Of a DNA stretch of 64,000 nucleotides, positions 42,736 to 52,105 are shown one piece after another (the first letter of the stretch is position 1; the number at the start of each line of letters is the position of its first letter). The position numbers and the translations under genes were made by a program. The stretch is from Selenomonadales bacterium (lineage in GTDB: Bacteria > Bacillota > Negativicutes > Sporomusales > UBA7701), in assembly GCA_029976065.1 (NCBI GenBank), contig JARKNV010000079.1, positions 1 to 64,000 of the forward strand. The letters are read 5' to 3'. The notes below the pieces were generated by a model. The model did not search any database. It was not told where the DNA came from and was given only the letters and a program-made list of their open reading frames with translations.

Positions 42736-44166
42736 ATGGACGATCAACTGATTTCCAGAATCGCGGCGCAAGTGCTCGCCAGGCTGCAGGACCAGGGGCC
42801 GGCCACCCGGGAGAGCCTTGGCATCTTCACCGAGCTGGACGACGCCGTGGCGGCGGCCAGGCAGGCTTACCGGCAGCTGAAAACGCTGTCGCGGGAAAAA
42901 CGCGAAAGCCTCATCCGGGCCGTGCGGGAGGCCGCCTGCGCCAACGCGGCGCTGATTTCAGAACTGGCGGTGCAGGAAACCGGCATGGGCCGGGTAGCGG
43001 ACAAGATCATCAAGAATAAGCTGGCGGCGCAGAAAACCCCCGGGACGGAGGATCTGCACACCGAGGCCTGCTCCGGCGACCGCGGGCTGACCATCGTGGA
43101 ACGGGGGCCTTACGGGGTGATCGGCGCGATCACGCCCACCACCAACCCGTCCGAAACCATCATCAACAACTGCATCGGCATGATCGCCGCCGGCAACGCC
43201 GTGGTTTTCAGCCCTCATCCCTCGGCGGTGGAGACGTCCCGCAAGACGCTGGAGATAATGAACGAAGCCATCGTCAGGGCGGGGGGGCCGGCAAACCTCC
43301 TCACGGCGGTGGCCCGCCCGTCCATCGCAACAGCCGAACGGATGATGAAGCATCCGGACATCAGCATGCTCGTGGCCACCGGCGGGCCGGCGGTGGTAAA
43401 AGCCGTGCTTTCCTCCGGGAAAAAAGCCATCGGCGCCGGGGCCGGCAATCCGCCGGCGGTCGTCGACCAGACGGCCGATATCGCCAAAGCGGCCCGGGAT
43501 ATCGTCGCCGGCTGCTCCTTCGACAACAACCTTCCCTGCATCGCCGAAAAGGAAGTCATCGCCGTCGGCGCGATCGCCGACGAGCTGATGGCCTACATGC
43601 GGAAGGCCGGCGCGTACCAGCTTACCGCACGCCAGACGGAGGAGCTGCTGAGAGTCATCGTGACCGAAAAAGAGGCGGAGATGGCCGCCGGCTGCAGCTC
43701 CCGGCCCCGTAAGACCTACGCCGCCAACAAAGCGTTCATCGGCAAGGACGCCGGCTACATCCTCCGTCACATCGGCATCGAGGGCGCCGACGCCGCCAAG
43801 GTGATCCTGTGCGAAACCGACGCCGACCATCCCTTCGTGCTGGAGGAGCTGATGATGCCGGTGCTGCCGCTGGTCCAGGTCAAAGACGTCGACGCCGCCA
43901 TCGAGCTGGCGGTCCGGGTGGAGCACGGCAACCGCCACACCGCCACCATGCATTCGAAAAACGTCGACAACATGACCAGACTGGCCCGCGCCATCGAAAC
44001 GACCATCTTCGTGAAGAACGGCCCGTCCTTCGCCGGGATCGGCGTAGGCGGCGAGGGGTTCACGACCTTCACCATCGCCGGCCCGACCGGCGAAGGGCTG
44101 ACCTCGGCGCGCAGCTTCACCAGGCAGCGCCGCTGCGTCCTGGTCGACGCGTTCTCCATCGTATGA
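42736..44166 (+). CDS. pduP: CoA-acylating propionaldehyde dehydrogenase
   Basis: 476 aa from ATG 42736 (GGGGGAGG 6 nt upstream). Encapsulation helix DQLISRIAAQVLARLQDQG; then an aldehyde dehydrogenase fold with PYGVIGAITPTTNPSETIIN, GAGAGNPPAVVDQTADI and the catalytic Cys in FDNNLPCIAEKEV. It oxidises propionaldehyde with NAD+ and CoA to propionyl-CoA. Confidence 0.95.
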   Translation: MDDQLISRIAAQVLARLQDQGPATRESLGIFTELDDAVAAARQAYRQLKTLSREKRESLIRAVREAACANAALISELAVQETGMGRVADKIIKNKLAAQKTPGTEDLHTEACSGDRGLTIVERGPYGVIGAITPTTNPSETIINNCIGMIAAGNAVVFSPHPSAVETSRKTLEIMNEAIVRAGGPANLLTAVARPSIATAERMMKHPDISMLVATGGPAVVKAVLSSGKKAIGAGAGNPPAVVDQTADIAKAARDIVAGCSFDNNLPCIAEKEVIAVGAIADELMAYMRKAGAYQLTARQTEELLRVIVTEKEAEMAAGCSSRPRKTYAANKAFIGKDAGYILRHIGIEGADAAKVILCETDADHPFVLEELMMPVLPLVQVKDVDAAIELAVRVEHGNRHTATMHSKNVDNMTRLARAIETTIFVKNGPSFAGIGVGGEGFTTFTIAGPTGEGLTSARSFTRQRRCVLVDAFSIV

Positions 44167-44208
44167 GTATGTAGTCTGCCGGCCGACAGACGGGGAGAGG
44201 GTGAGGAA

Positions 44209-45561
44209 TTGCAGCAGGAAATCATCGCCGCGGTCCGGGACGCCGGCGTCGTGGGTGCGGGGGGCGCGGGCTTCCCGACCCATATCAAGCTCAACGCCAT
44301 GGTGGACACCGTCATCGCCAACGGCGCCGAATGCGAGCCGCTGCTCCGGGCGCACCAGCAGGTTATGGCCGCCGAGAGCGACAAGGTCGTCGCCGGCCTG
44401 GCGGCGGTCATGCTTGCCACCGGCGCCGGCCGCGGCGTCATCGGCCTGAAGCGGAAATACGCCGACGCAGCGGCGAAGCTGACGGCCGCCCTTGAAAAAC
44501 TGGGCGACCGCCGGCTGGAACTCTTCTTTTTGCCGGACTTCTACCCGGCCGGCGACGAACAGGTGCTCGTCCACGAGGTGACGCGGCGCATCGTGCCGGA
44601 AGGCGGCATCCCGCTGAACGTCGGCGCCGTCGTGGCCAACGTCGAGACGCTGGTGAACGTGGCCGGAGCGCTGGCCGGCAAGGCGGTTACCGGGAAATAC
44701 CTGACCGTGACGGGGGAGGTGGCGCAGCCGCTGACCATAAAGGCGCCGGTGGGCATCTCCGTCCGGGCGGCGATTGCGCTGGCCGGGGGCGCCACCGTCG
44801 GCGACTTTGCGATTATCGACGGCGGCCCGATGATGGGGAAGCTCGTCGCCCCGGAAGCGGTCGTCACCAAAACCACCGGCGGCTTCATCGTCCTACCGCG
44901 GCACCACCCGGTCATCGCCCAGAAGGCCGCATCGCTCAAGATTATCGCCAACCGGGCGAAGGCGGCCTGCTGCAACTGCCGGGGCTGCACCGACAGCTGC
45001 CCGCGCTACCTGCTGGGCCACGGGCTGGAGCCCCACCGCATCATGCAGGTCATCGGTGGCGGGCTGCAGGACAGCGCCGCCGTCACCCGCGCGCTGCTGT
45101 GCTCCGAATGCGGCGCCTGCGAAGCCTACGGGTGCACCATGGGGCTGTCGCCGCGGCGGATCAACGCGGAGCTGAAAGCGCAGCTGGCGAAAGCGGGCGT
45201 CAAAAACCCCCACCGGGCGGAAATCACGCAGGCGAGGTGGGAACGGGACTACCGCCGGATACCGACGAAACGCCTGGTAGCGCGGCTGGGGCTGGAGAAA
45301 TACGACCGGCCGGCGCCGCTGGTCACGGCGGGCGTCGCTCCCGCCGAGGTCCGGCTGCCGCTCGCCCAGCATATCGGCGCCCCGGCGTGCCCGGTCGTCA
45401 GGATCGGCGACCAGGTTGCGGCCGGCGACCTCGTGGCCGTTATTCCGCAGGGCGCGGCGGTCGGGGCCAATCTGCACGCCAGCATTGCCGGGGAGATTTT
45501 TGCCGTAGAAGGGTTTATCGGCATCAGGGCAGGAAACCGGGCGGGGAGGGATGGACAATGA
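44209..45561 (+). CDS. pduS: Cobalamin reductase, RnfC-like Fe-S flavoprotein
   Basis: 450 aa from TTG 44209 (GGGGAGAGGGTG upstream). RnfC-like NADH/FMN part at the start (GVVGAGGAGFPTHIK, NGAECEPLL), a SLBB domain in the middle, and two 4Fe-4S motifs CCNCRGCTDSCPR and CSECGACEAYGC around residues 245-310. It reduces cob(III)alamin to the form used by PduO. Its stop overlaps the start of the next gene (ATGA). Confidence 0.95.
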   Translation: MQQEIIAAVRDAGVVGAGGAGFPTHIKLNAMVDTVIANGAECEPLLRAHQQVMAAESDKVVAGLAAVMLATGAGRGVIGLKRKYADAAAKLTAALEKLGDRRLELFFLPDFYPAGDEQVLVHEVTRRIVPEGGIPLNVGAVVANVETLVNVAGALAGKAVTGKYLTVTGEVAQPLTIKAPVGISVRAAIALAGGATVGDFAIIDGGPMMGKLVAPEAVVTKTTGGFIVLPRHHPVIAQKAASLKIIANRAKAACCNCRGCTDSCPRYLLGHGLEPHRIMQVIGGGLQDSAAVTRALLCSECGACEAYGCTMGLSPRRINAELKAQLAKAGVKNPHRAEITQARWERDYRRIPTKRLVARLGLEKYDRPAPLVTAGVAPAEVRLPLAQHIGAPACPVVRIGDQVAAGDLVAVIPQGAAVGANLHASIAGEIFAVEGFIGIRAGNRAGRDGQ

Positions 45562-46106
45562 AAGCGGCCATCGGTTTGTTGGAAATCAAAAACGTGACCA
45601 GGGGGATTCAGGTCGCCGATACCATGCTGAAGGCAGCCAACGTGGAACTGGTGCTCGCCCAGCCGTTCTGTCCCGGCAAGTTCATCGTCATGGTGTCGGG
45701 CGACGTGGGCGCGGTTCAGAGCGCCGTCCGGGCCGGCAAGGGTTTGAGCGCCGACTGCGTGGTGGACGAGTTTATCCTGCCCAACATCCATCCCAGCATT
45801 TTCCCCGCTTTGTCCGGGTGTACGGAAATTAAGGAACTAAGGGCCCTGGGAATGATCGAGAGTTTTTCGGTAGCTTCGGGCATAACCGCAGCCGATGCCG
45901 CCGTAAAGGCGGCGCCGGTGGAATTGATCGAAATTCGTCTGGCCCGGGGCATGGGCGGTAAGGCCGTGGTGCTTTTCACCGGCGACGTAGGCGCGGTCAA
46001 CGCCGCGGTTCGCGTCGGGACACAGGCCATCGCGGACAGCGGCTTTCTCGTCGATCAGCTGGTCATTGCCGCTCCCCATCCCGGACTGCATGGGCTGTTA
46101 TTCTAA
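45558..46106 (+). CDS. pduT: BMC-T shell protein, PduT type
   Basis: 182 aa from ATG 45558. Two BMC domains in tandem (AIGLLEIKNVTRGIQVADTM and the second from residue 97, ALGMIESFSVASGITAADAA). PduT trimers hold a 4Fe-4S cluster at the pore through a Cys in the second domain loop; the Cys residues visible here are in the first domain (QPFCPGKF, DCVV), so the cluster Cys position is not obvious. Confidence 0.9.
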   Translation: MKAAIGLLEIKNVTRGIQVADTMLKAANVELVLAQPFCPGKFIVMVSGDVGAVQSAVRAGKGLSADCVVDEFILPNIHPSIFPALSGCTEIKELRALGMIESFSVASGITAADAAVKAAPVELIEIRLARGMGGKAVVLFTGDVGAVNAAVRVGTQAIADSGFLVDQLVIAAPHPGLHGLLF

Positions 46107-46128
46107 AATGGTAGGGAGTGATTTCTTC

Positions 46129-46899
46129 GTGTTTCCCGTGGCAGAGTTAGCAGCTGCGTTTGGCAGCGGGATGTTCGCGGCAGCCGTGGGGGCGCTGCCG
46201 GCCTTCATCATGTGCGGGTTCCTCGTGTTGGCCAACCTGCCGGAAATGGCCTTCGGCCCTTATTTCGGCCCGCATATCTCCTTCGCCGGCGCCGTGGCGG
46301 CAACCGCTTTCGCCGGGCGCAAGGATCTGGTCAATTCTAAAGACATCCTGGCGCCGCTGGTGAAATACAACAACGGTTCGGTATTATTCGTAGGCGGCCT
46401 GTTTGCCGCCGGCGGCATGGCGGTGAACAAACTTCTGGCCAATTTCGCCACCCCCGTCGACACCATCGCCTTGACGGTGGGGATATCGGGGCTTGTCGCC
46501 GGCTTGATATTCGGCCGGGGAAAACTGCTGGCACCCTACAAACTGCCGGATGCCAGCACCGCTTTCTTCCTCCTGCTGCTGGGCCTGGGCGTGGGCCTGA
46601 TTTCCGGCTACGCGGCTGTAGTAGGCAAAAATGTCCTGCTCGGGTTCGGTGTGGCGGCCGCGTCGCTGATTTTCCTACAGTTCTTGGGCGTAGGGCCGGT
46701 CACCCATCATATCGCCTTGTCGGCAGCCTACGCCGCGGCTGCCGTCGGCAACATATGGATAGGCGGCCTGTTCGGCATCCTGGGGGCCTTTATGGGCGAC
46801 TTTTTCGGGAAGACGCTGAACAGCGGCGACACCCATGTCGATCCGCCGGCCATTACCATCGCCGTCCTATCGGCTGTCGTCTTTATCTTTTTAAAGTAA
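46129..46899 (+). CDS. Membrane protein of unknown family at the end of the pdu operon
   Basis: 256 aa from GTG 46129 (AGGGAG 10 nt upstream); ATG 46108 is an alternative. About eight hydrophobic segments rich in Gly and Ala, with GPYFGPHISFAGAVAATAFA near 40-60, LFAAGGMAVNKLLANF and GGLFGILGAFMGDFFGK near 220-236. It starts 22 nt after pduT and is the only transport-like gene in the operon, which lacks a PduF-type glycerol/propanediol facilitator. I do not recognise the family; substrate uptake or product release is a guess from position. Confidence 0.7.
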   Translation: MFPVAELAAAFGSGMFAAAVGALPAFIMCGFLVLANLPEMAFGPYFGPHISFAGAVAATAFAGRKDLVNSKDILAPLVKYNNGSVLFVGGLFAAGGMAVNKLLANFATPVDTIALTVGISGLVAGLIFGRGKLLAPYKLPDASTAFFLLLLGLGVGLISGYAAVVGKNVLLGFGVAAASLIFLQFLGVGPVTHHIALSAAYAAAAVGNIWIGGLFGILGAFMGDFFGKTLNSGDTHVDPPAITIAVLSAVVFIFLK

Positions 46900-46938
46900 G
46901 CGCCTTTGTTGGTCAGAATATAAGTTTAGGCAGCTCCC

Positions 46939-46972
46939 CGCGATAGTCCCGACTGAAGCCGGGACTATCGCG
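46939..46972. terminator. Hairpin between the pdu operon and cobS
   Basis: A 13-bp perfect inverted repeat (CGCGATAGTCCCG, 8-nt loop). No T-run follows, so it may only partly terminate and allow some cobS read-through. Confidence 0.55.
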
Positions 46973-47003
46973 CGTTGCCGGCAGTTCCGGCGAAGAAAGC
47001 AGT

Positions 47004-47765
47004 GTGAGCGATGTGAAAGCCTTCATCGTTGCCTTGCAGTTCTTGACCCGCTTTCATCTTTCCAACAGGGTTGAGGTCACTGTCGAAGACCTCGGGCGCA
47101 GCGTCGGGTATTTTCCGCTGGTGGGCGTCGTTGTCGGCTTCTTTTTAGCCGGCATAAGTATCCTGGCGGGAGAATTTATGCCGACGGGGTTTTTTGCCGT
47201 TCTTCTGATTTTACTGGAGATTGTAATAACAGGGGGCTTGCATTGCGACGGATTGATGGACACGATGGACGGAATTTTTTCCGGACGGTCGCCGGCGCGC
47301 ATGCTGGAAATTATGAAAGACAGCCGGGTCGGCGCTTATGGAGTGATGGGCTTCGGCGTGTTCCTGCTGGCCAAGTGGTCGTTGCTGACGGAATTGCTGC
47401 GATATGAAGCTGCACCGGCGCTGTTTATGATGCCGGTGCTGGGACGGTTTGCGGCTGCGACGGCGATCTGCCTTTTTCCCTACAGGCGAAGCGAAGGGTT
47501 GGGGAAAGCCTTTGCCGAGTACGCCGGTCCCGGTACGCTATGCACGGCCCTGGCCTGGACGCTGATATTTACTGTGCCGTTCGGTTGGGCAGGAATATGC
47601 TGCATGGCGGTTGCCGGCGGGGTTGCCCTCGCGCTGGCACGATATGTCCACGGCTTGCTGGGCGGGCTAACGGGTGATACATACGGCTTTATTATTGAGC
47701 TGACGGAAGTTGCTGTGTTAATAGCCTCTTTGTTTGCCCACCCTAACATAAGCTATACAATGTGA
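47004..47765 (+). CDS. cobS: Adenosylcobinamide-GDP ribazoletransferase (cobalamin synthase)
   Basis: 253 aa from GTG 47004. FIVALQFLTRFHL at the start and the motif GGLHCDGLMDTMDGIFSGR near 74-92 with the metal-binding Asp residues are diagnostic; about six membrane segments. It joins adenosylcobinamide-GDP and alpha-ribazole, the last step of B12 assembly, using the product of cobT located upstream of the pdu operon. Confidence 0.95.
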   Translation: MSDVKAFIVALQFLTRFHLSNRVEVTVEDLGRSVGYFPLVGVVVGFFLAGISILAGEFMPTGFFAVLLILLEIVITGGLHCDGLMDTMDGIFSGRSPARMLEIMKDSRVGAYGVMGFGVFLLAKWSLLTELLRYEAAPALFMMPVLGRFAAATAICLFPYRRSEGLGKAFAEYAGPGTLCTALAWTLIFTVPFGWAGICCMAVAGGVALALARYVHGLLGGLTGDTYGFIIELTEVAVLIASLFAHPNISYTM

Positions 47766-47828
47766 AAGCAGGTCGTACACGTTATGGGGAAAACAGAATG
47801 TGCGACCATGCAATCCGGACAAAACGAA

Positions 47829-47855
47829 AAGCCACGAAATTCGTGGCTTATTTGT
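47829..47855. terminator. Terminator between cobS and the LPS operon
   Basis: AAGCCACGAATTCGTGGCTT, a palindrome followed by ATTTGTTG on the plus strand and preceded by AAAACGAA, so it can work on both strands between convergent genes. Confidence 0.75.
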
Positions 47856-47899
47856 TGTCTGAGGACGCGGTTGGTGGGGTAGGGGGGAACAGACTGGTG

Positions 47900-48985
47900 T
47901 TAGCCTTTAGCCAGTACTTCGTGGTAAATGCTGCAGGTACTAGTAAGCATATTTCTAATATTATATCTCTTGGCTGCGCTTAGGCCGCCCTGTTTAAGCC
48001 TCTCGGCCAACTTATCGTCAGTCAGCACCTTTATTACCGCTTGGGCCAGTTTTATCGGATCGCCGGGAGGAAAAAGAAGACCGGTTTCACCATCGGTAAT
48101 TATTTCTACGGTACCGCCGGTATTGGTCGCTACAACGGGTGTACCTGCGGCCATAGCTTCTACCGTCACTAACCCGAAAGCTTCTCTTTGGGAAGCCATG
48201 ACAAGCACGTTTAGGTCTTTCATTATTTCCGGGATATTGCTGCGCGCTCCCAAAAAGTGCACCTCACCGTTCATCCCTTGTAACGTAGAGATGTCGCCGC
48301 CGCCAGCAATAATAAAGGCCGTATCGGGGTTGGCGGCTAGTATCTCCGGGATGCTGCGGAGAAAAGTCGCGTGTCCTTTGACAGGATGAACGCGACCGAC
48401 CATACCAACGATTCGCGTTGTTGCGGATAGGCCAAGCTCTTTCCGCAGCGTTCCCGCCGGGGCGGCCAAAAACTTTTCCGTTTCGATTCCATTATAAATT
48501 ACAGTTATTTTTTCCGAAGGAAATACCGTAATCGCATTTTTTACTGCTTGCGATACAGCGATGACCCTGTCTACTTTTTTGTATGCCCACCGGTGCAGCG
48601 GCGTGTTCTTGAAAGGACCTAATCTATGTCTGGTTATTATTACTTTCACTTTTGGGTTAAATAGTTTTGCCAAGTTTGCCAGCCAGTAGTCGCGCCCGGT
48701 ATGCGCATGGATAATGTCGATGGAGTTGTCGCGGCAATAATTGGCTATCGCTCGGGCGCTCTTTATATCGAGGGCGTTTCGCAGCGGCAAGGTAAGCACC
48801 GGTATATTGGCGGCTCTGGCTTTTTGGTTGATGGCGCTTTTGTCACGGCACGCCAAAACCACGCTTATTCCCGCCAACATCAGTTGCTGGCACAGCATAA
48901 AAACATGGGCTTCGCCGCCGCGCCAGAAATTCATGGAGTTTATTTGCATCACTTTCATGGAAGTAGTCTTGCCCACGCCTACCAC
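47900..48985 (-). CDS. Glycosyltransferase family 4 protein
   Basis: 361 aa, or 352 if the ATG at 48958 (MKVMQINSM) is used; that start fits the family better but lacks a clear ribosome binding site, while GTG 48985 overlaps the upstream gene. GT4 marks: GGEAHVFMLCQQL near 23-35, VGRVHPVKGH near 203-212 and the donor-site E-x7-E in REAFGLVTVEAMAAGTP near 280-296. Last gene of the polysaccharide operon; transfers a sugar with retention of configuration. Confidence 0.88.
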   Translation of the reverse strand: MVGVGKTTSMKVMQINSMNFWRGGEAHVFMLCQQLMLAGISVVLACRDKSAINQKARAANIPVLTLPLRNALDIKSARAIANYCRDNSIDIIHAHTGRDYWLANLAKLFNPKVKVIITRHRLGPFKNTPLHRWAYKKVDRVIAVSQAVKNAITVFPSEKITVIYNGIETEKFLAAPAGTLRKELGLSATTRIVGMVGRVHPVKGHATFLRSIPEILAANPDTAFIIAGGGDISTLQGMNGEVHFLGARSNIPEIMKDLNVLVMASQREAFGLVTVEAMAAGTPVVATNTGGTVEIITDGETGLLFPPGDPIKLAQAVIKVLTDDKLAERLKQGGLSAAKRYNIRNMLTSTCSIYHEVLAKG

Positions 48986-50010
48986 TCCCGCTCATGTGAA
49001 AGTTGGATATTCCCGGCGGCCGCCTTTTCCTTCCTCCGCTGCTGAATATACGGTACCAGCCAGTGTAGCGCCGGAAATACCTTTCCTTCCGCGACCAGGA
49101 TTTTGATATATTGCCGCATTTCCCGGTAAGTCTTCGGGTCGGCCAAGGGCACTTCCCCCCAGAGAGAAAGCGCGGCGTAGTCGTGATAATAATGCCGCAG
49201 GGGGTGACGGCAGAATTTTTGCCATGGTTTAGTGCCGGCGTAGTGGATTAATACGGTTTCTAACGTATCACAGTCCCCCTGTTTCCCCAAAATCAAATTC
49301 CACTTCGGATCGATAAACCTTGTATTTCCGGCCAGAACAACATTAAGGGCATCCTGATCATGAAACCTGGTGTCAAAAGCTTCATCATTCAGCAAGGCTA
49401 TTGCTCTTTCCGAAACCTGCGCCGCACACCACTGGTCGACATCGATATATAGCACCCCGGAATTAAAATATTGCGGCAGCCCGAATTTCGCGGCCAGTTT
49501 TCCAACTTCGTCCGCACGATCAGACACAACGGCGACCATCTTTCCCTCAAGTTCAAGTGTTGCAAGCTCCGTCAGCTTCCCGACGCAGATAATATCCGCA
49601 TCCAGGTACAGAATGCGCCTTGTTGCGCCGCGGACAACGTGGGGAATAATCAGGCGGTAATAATAGGCGAAAGAAAAATTTGCCGGAGTGGAGAAGCGTC
49701 CCGGCACAATTTCATCGAGGCCGATGGCATTTTCGGCGAGGGTATAGACTTGAACCCCGACCCCATGCTTTCTGGCCAGTTCCGTCAGCCGCCCGAAATC
49801 GTCTGCGGGCAGACCGGCGGTGAATATATGAAAAAACAGCTCCATCGCCGGATTGTTTAAAATTATTGAGGTCATGCAGGCCCCCATGTGCCGGGCGTAG
49901 GCCGCATCCGTCCCAAAGGCTATGTGGAGCCATCCGCTCTTATTCCGTGGCATTTTGGGCTCAGCGACGATGACGCTGCTTTTTACTGCCGCAGCAATAT
50001 TTATGCTCAT
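48979..50010 (-). CDS. Glycosyltransferase family 8 protein
   Basis: 343 aa. HIAFGTDAAYARHMGACMTS near 29-48 and the DxD site in RILYLDADIICVG near 130-142; QYFNSGVLYIDVDQW and HDQDALNVV follow as in LPS core galactosyl/glucosyltransferases. Overlaps the next gene by 7 nt. It likely adds a hexose to the outer core. Confidence 0.9.
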   Translation of the reverse strand: MSINIAAAVKSSVIVAEPKMPRNKSGWLHIAFGTDAAYARHMGACMTSIILNNPAMELFFHIFTAGLPADDFGRLTELARKHGVGVQVYTLAENAIGLDEIVPGRFSTPANFSFAYYYRLIIPHVVRGATRRILYLDADIICVGKLTELATLELEGKMVAVVSDRADEVGKLAAKFGLPQYFNSGVLYIDVDQWCAAQVSERAIALLNDEAFDTRFHDQDALNVVLAGNTRFIDPKWNLILGKQGDCDTLETVLIHYAGTKPWQKFCRHPLRHYYHDYAALSLWGEVPLADPKTYREMRQYIKILVAEGKVFPALHWLVPYIQQRRKEKAAAGNIQLSHEREW

Positions 50011-50031
50011 AGTAGAGGTGGTTCCTCTCGT

Positions 50032-51030
50032 TCAACAGTGGACGCGCTGACCTGCATCAGCTAAGATTCTCCTGGCAATACTGATTACTTCAGCCGGCTT
50101 GATGTCTTTTAGGCACCGATTGTTATTGTGACATTCCGCGGCATGATATATGCATGGCGAACACGGCATATCGTGACGTATAATGCTGCAATTGGCATAT
50201 GGGGCCCAACGTTCCGGGGTTGTGGGGCCATATATCGCGACGCTGGGCGTCGATGTTGTCGATGCTAAATGGAGAGGAAAACTGCAACCGCAAATAATAA
50301 GTTTAGCAAGCGATATAATGTAAGTCGATTGACGGGGATTAAATATAGCAGGAATATATATTGCGTTCGGAAATACAGCGGCGTTGGCCTTAATTTCTTT
50401 TCCGCCTAATAGTAGCAACGCATAACCGATGCTGTGAAAGTAATCAATCACTTCATTGTAATATTTTTCCGGCCAGTTTTTTAATCGGTTTGAAGAATAA
50501 GGTGCGATAATGATAAATTTATCGGCATCAGGAAAAACATATTGTTGCAGTAGCTTATCAACCGTAACTTTTTCATCGTTTCTGCAAGGCGGTATTTCTA
50601 GCCGCAAATCGCTCGTATCGAACCCCAACGATTTAGTTAATTTAAGATTTGTTGCCGCTTCATAAATATTATTTTTGTCGCCGATATCTTTCAGTTGATG
50701 GGTCAAAAACAGGCCGCTTTTCAAATCAATGGCAGCTCTTATGCGCACCCTTGCAAGCCAGGCTATTAGGCGGGGACGCCAGTTGGGGCTAAAGAACAGA
50801 GCTAAATCGGCTCTCCACAATTTTTTTAGCAAAGAGAGACTGGCGTCCGTTTTTTTTACATAGACTATTTCATCCACGTAGCGATTATATTCAAAAATGT
50901 CTTTGCTTGCCGGCGATAGCATAACAATGGTTTTGCAATGGGGATATTTCTTCTTTACCGCTTTAATTGCGGGAAAAATAAGAAATGCATCCCCAAGTGA
51001 ACCGACTTGGAAAAATAGCGCTTTGTTCAA
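50032..51030 (-). CDS. Glycosyltransferase family 9 (heptosyltransferase-like)
   Basis: 332 aa. LFFQVGSLGDAFLIFPAIKA at 5-24 and the C-terminal donor site (TIISLAKLIICGCSFPLHLA region with AIYGPTTPERWAPY) fit the ADP-heptose:LPS heptosyltransferase family. Base composition is clearly more AT-rich than its neighbours, which suggests separate acquisition. In most GT9 proteins a GGDTG-like motif occurs at the donor site; here it reads CGCSF, so donor specificity may differ. Confidence 0.85.
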   Translation of the reverse strand: MNKALFFQVGSLGDAFLIFPAIKAVKKKYPHCKTIVMLSPASKDIFEYNRYVDEIVYVKKTDASLSLLKKLWRADLALFFSPNWRPRLIAWLARVRIRAAIDLKSGLFLTHQLKDIGDKNNIYEAATNLKLTKSLGFDTSDLRLEIPPCRNDEKVTVDKLLQQYVFPDADKFIIIAPYSSNRLKNWPEKYYNEVIDYFHSIGYALLLLGGKEIKANAAVFPNAIYIPAIFNPRQSTYIISLAKLIICGCSFPLHLASTTSTPSVAIYGPTTPERWAPYANCSIIRHDMPCSPCIYHAAECHNNNRCLKDIKPAEVISIARRILADAGQRVHC

Positions 51031-51089
51031 TATTGGAGCGTTTCCCTTCGTAGCGTTTGGGCCGTTCGGTCGTACTCAAAATAGCACCG

Positions 51090-52052
51090 TTATAAAAATG
51101 AGGCCATCTTCCACCATACGCCGTCTTTCGAGCAGACAATCTTATATTTTAATCTGTCGACGACTTTTAGTTGGCTTGGTTCCAAACGGGAAAGATAAAC
51201 GTGATATGTCGCATTGTCCAGTAGCTGCCGCGCTTCCTCGCGGTAGCCGTACTTGATCATCCGCCAGATGATCTTGTACAGTTTATAGGCTATCCGTTCG
51301 GATAGCGCCTGGTTTAGCCGCTGGCGGTCGTAATCCCGGGGCGTATCCCGGAGAATATATTCCGCGGCCCGGTTAAAACCGTAAAAAGCGTGGATGTGCT
51401 TTTGCCACGTCCACTTCTCGTTTAGGACCGAGCCGCTGCGGATGCGGTAGATCAGGAGCTCTTGGGGGACGGCTTGCACTTTCGCGTAGGGAACAAGCTT
51501 CCAGAGGAATTCCTGATCCTGCCCGACAAGGCATCCTTCCGTAAATTGCAGCCCCAATTTATCGACGAGCTCTTTCTTGACCAGGATCGACCCGATATGG
51601 ATCTGCGTTTTTCCTTGGATTACATCGAACAAAATGGCGCCGCTGGCATAGGGGTAGCTGAATTTCCGCCGCAGTCCGCCGGTATACAGGTGCGTATAGC
51701 CTGAGTAGGCCATGTCGGCATTGGCGGCCTCGACCGCCGCCAACAGTTCCGCCAAAAAGGTCGGCGCCCACATATCGTCGCCGTCAAGAAACGCCAGGTA
51801 CTTTCCCGTTGCCGCCAGCAAGCCGGTATTCCTCGCTTTGGAGACCCCGCCGTTCGGCTGCCGGATCAAGCGGAAACGGTTATCGTGCTGAATTATCGTT
51901 TGGATAACGGCGGCAGTTTCGTCGGTAGAACCGTCGTCGACAATTATTGCCTGCCAGTTGGCAAAGGTTTGCTGTTGGACCGATGCAAGACCTTCACCGA
52001 TGTATTTTTCAACATTATATGCAGGGACAACGATTGACACAAGGTTATTCAT
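51090..52052 (-). CDS. Glycosyltransferase family 2 protein
   Basis: 320 aa from ATG 52052 (GAAGGG 7 nt upstream; a TTG 18 nt earlier is the longest frame). SIVVPAYNVEKYIGEGLASV near the start, VDDGSTDETAAVI, and the DxD in YLAFLDGDDMWAPTFL near 85 are typical of GT-A inverting transferases. Member of the LPS/polysaccharide operon. Confidence 0.9.
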   Translation of the reverse strand: MNNLVSIVVPAYNVEKYIGEGLASVQQQTFANWQAIIVDDGSTDETAAVIQTIIQHDNRFRLIRQPNGGVSKARNTGLLAATGKYLAFLDGDDMWAPTFLAELLAAVEAANADMAYSGYTHLYTGGLRRKFSYPYASGAILFDVIQGKTQIHIGSILVKKELVDKLGLQFTEGCLVGQDQEFLWKLVPYAKVQAVPQELLIYRIRSGSVLNEKWTWQKHIHAFYGFNRAAEYILRDTPRDYDRQRLNQALSERIAYKLYKIIWRMIKYGYREEARQLLDNATYHVYLSRLEPSQLKVVDRLKYKIVCSKDGVWWKMASFL

Positions 52053-52105
52053 GGACAGCCCTTCTTTCAATACGCAGGGTCATCTCGCCCATTTCTCGTC
52101 AAAAA

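Noticed and set aside
47829-47850. Short palindrome considered as a possible attachment site or CRISPR-type repeat
   Set aside because: It occurs once and has T-rich flanks, so a terminator explains it. I saw no CRISPR arrays, insertion sequences or phage genes in the window.
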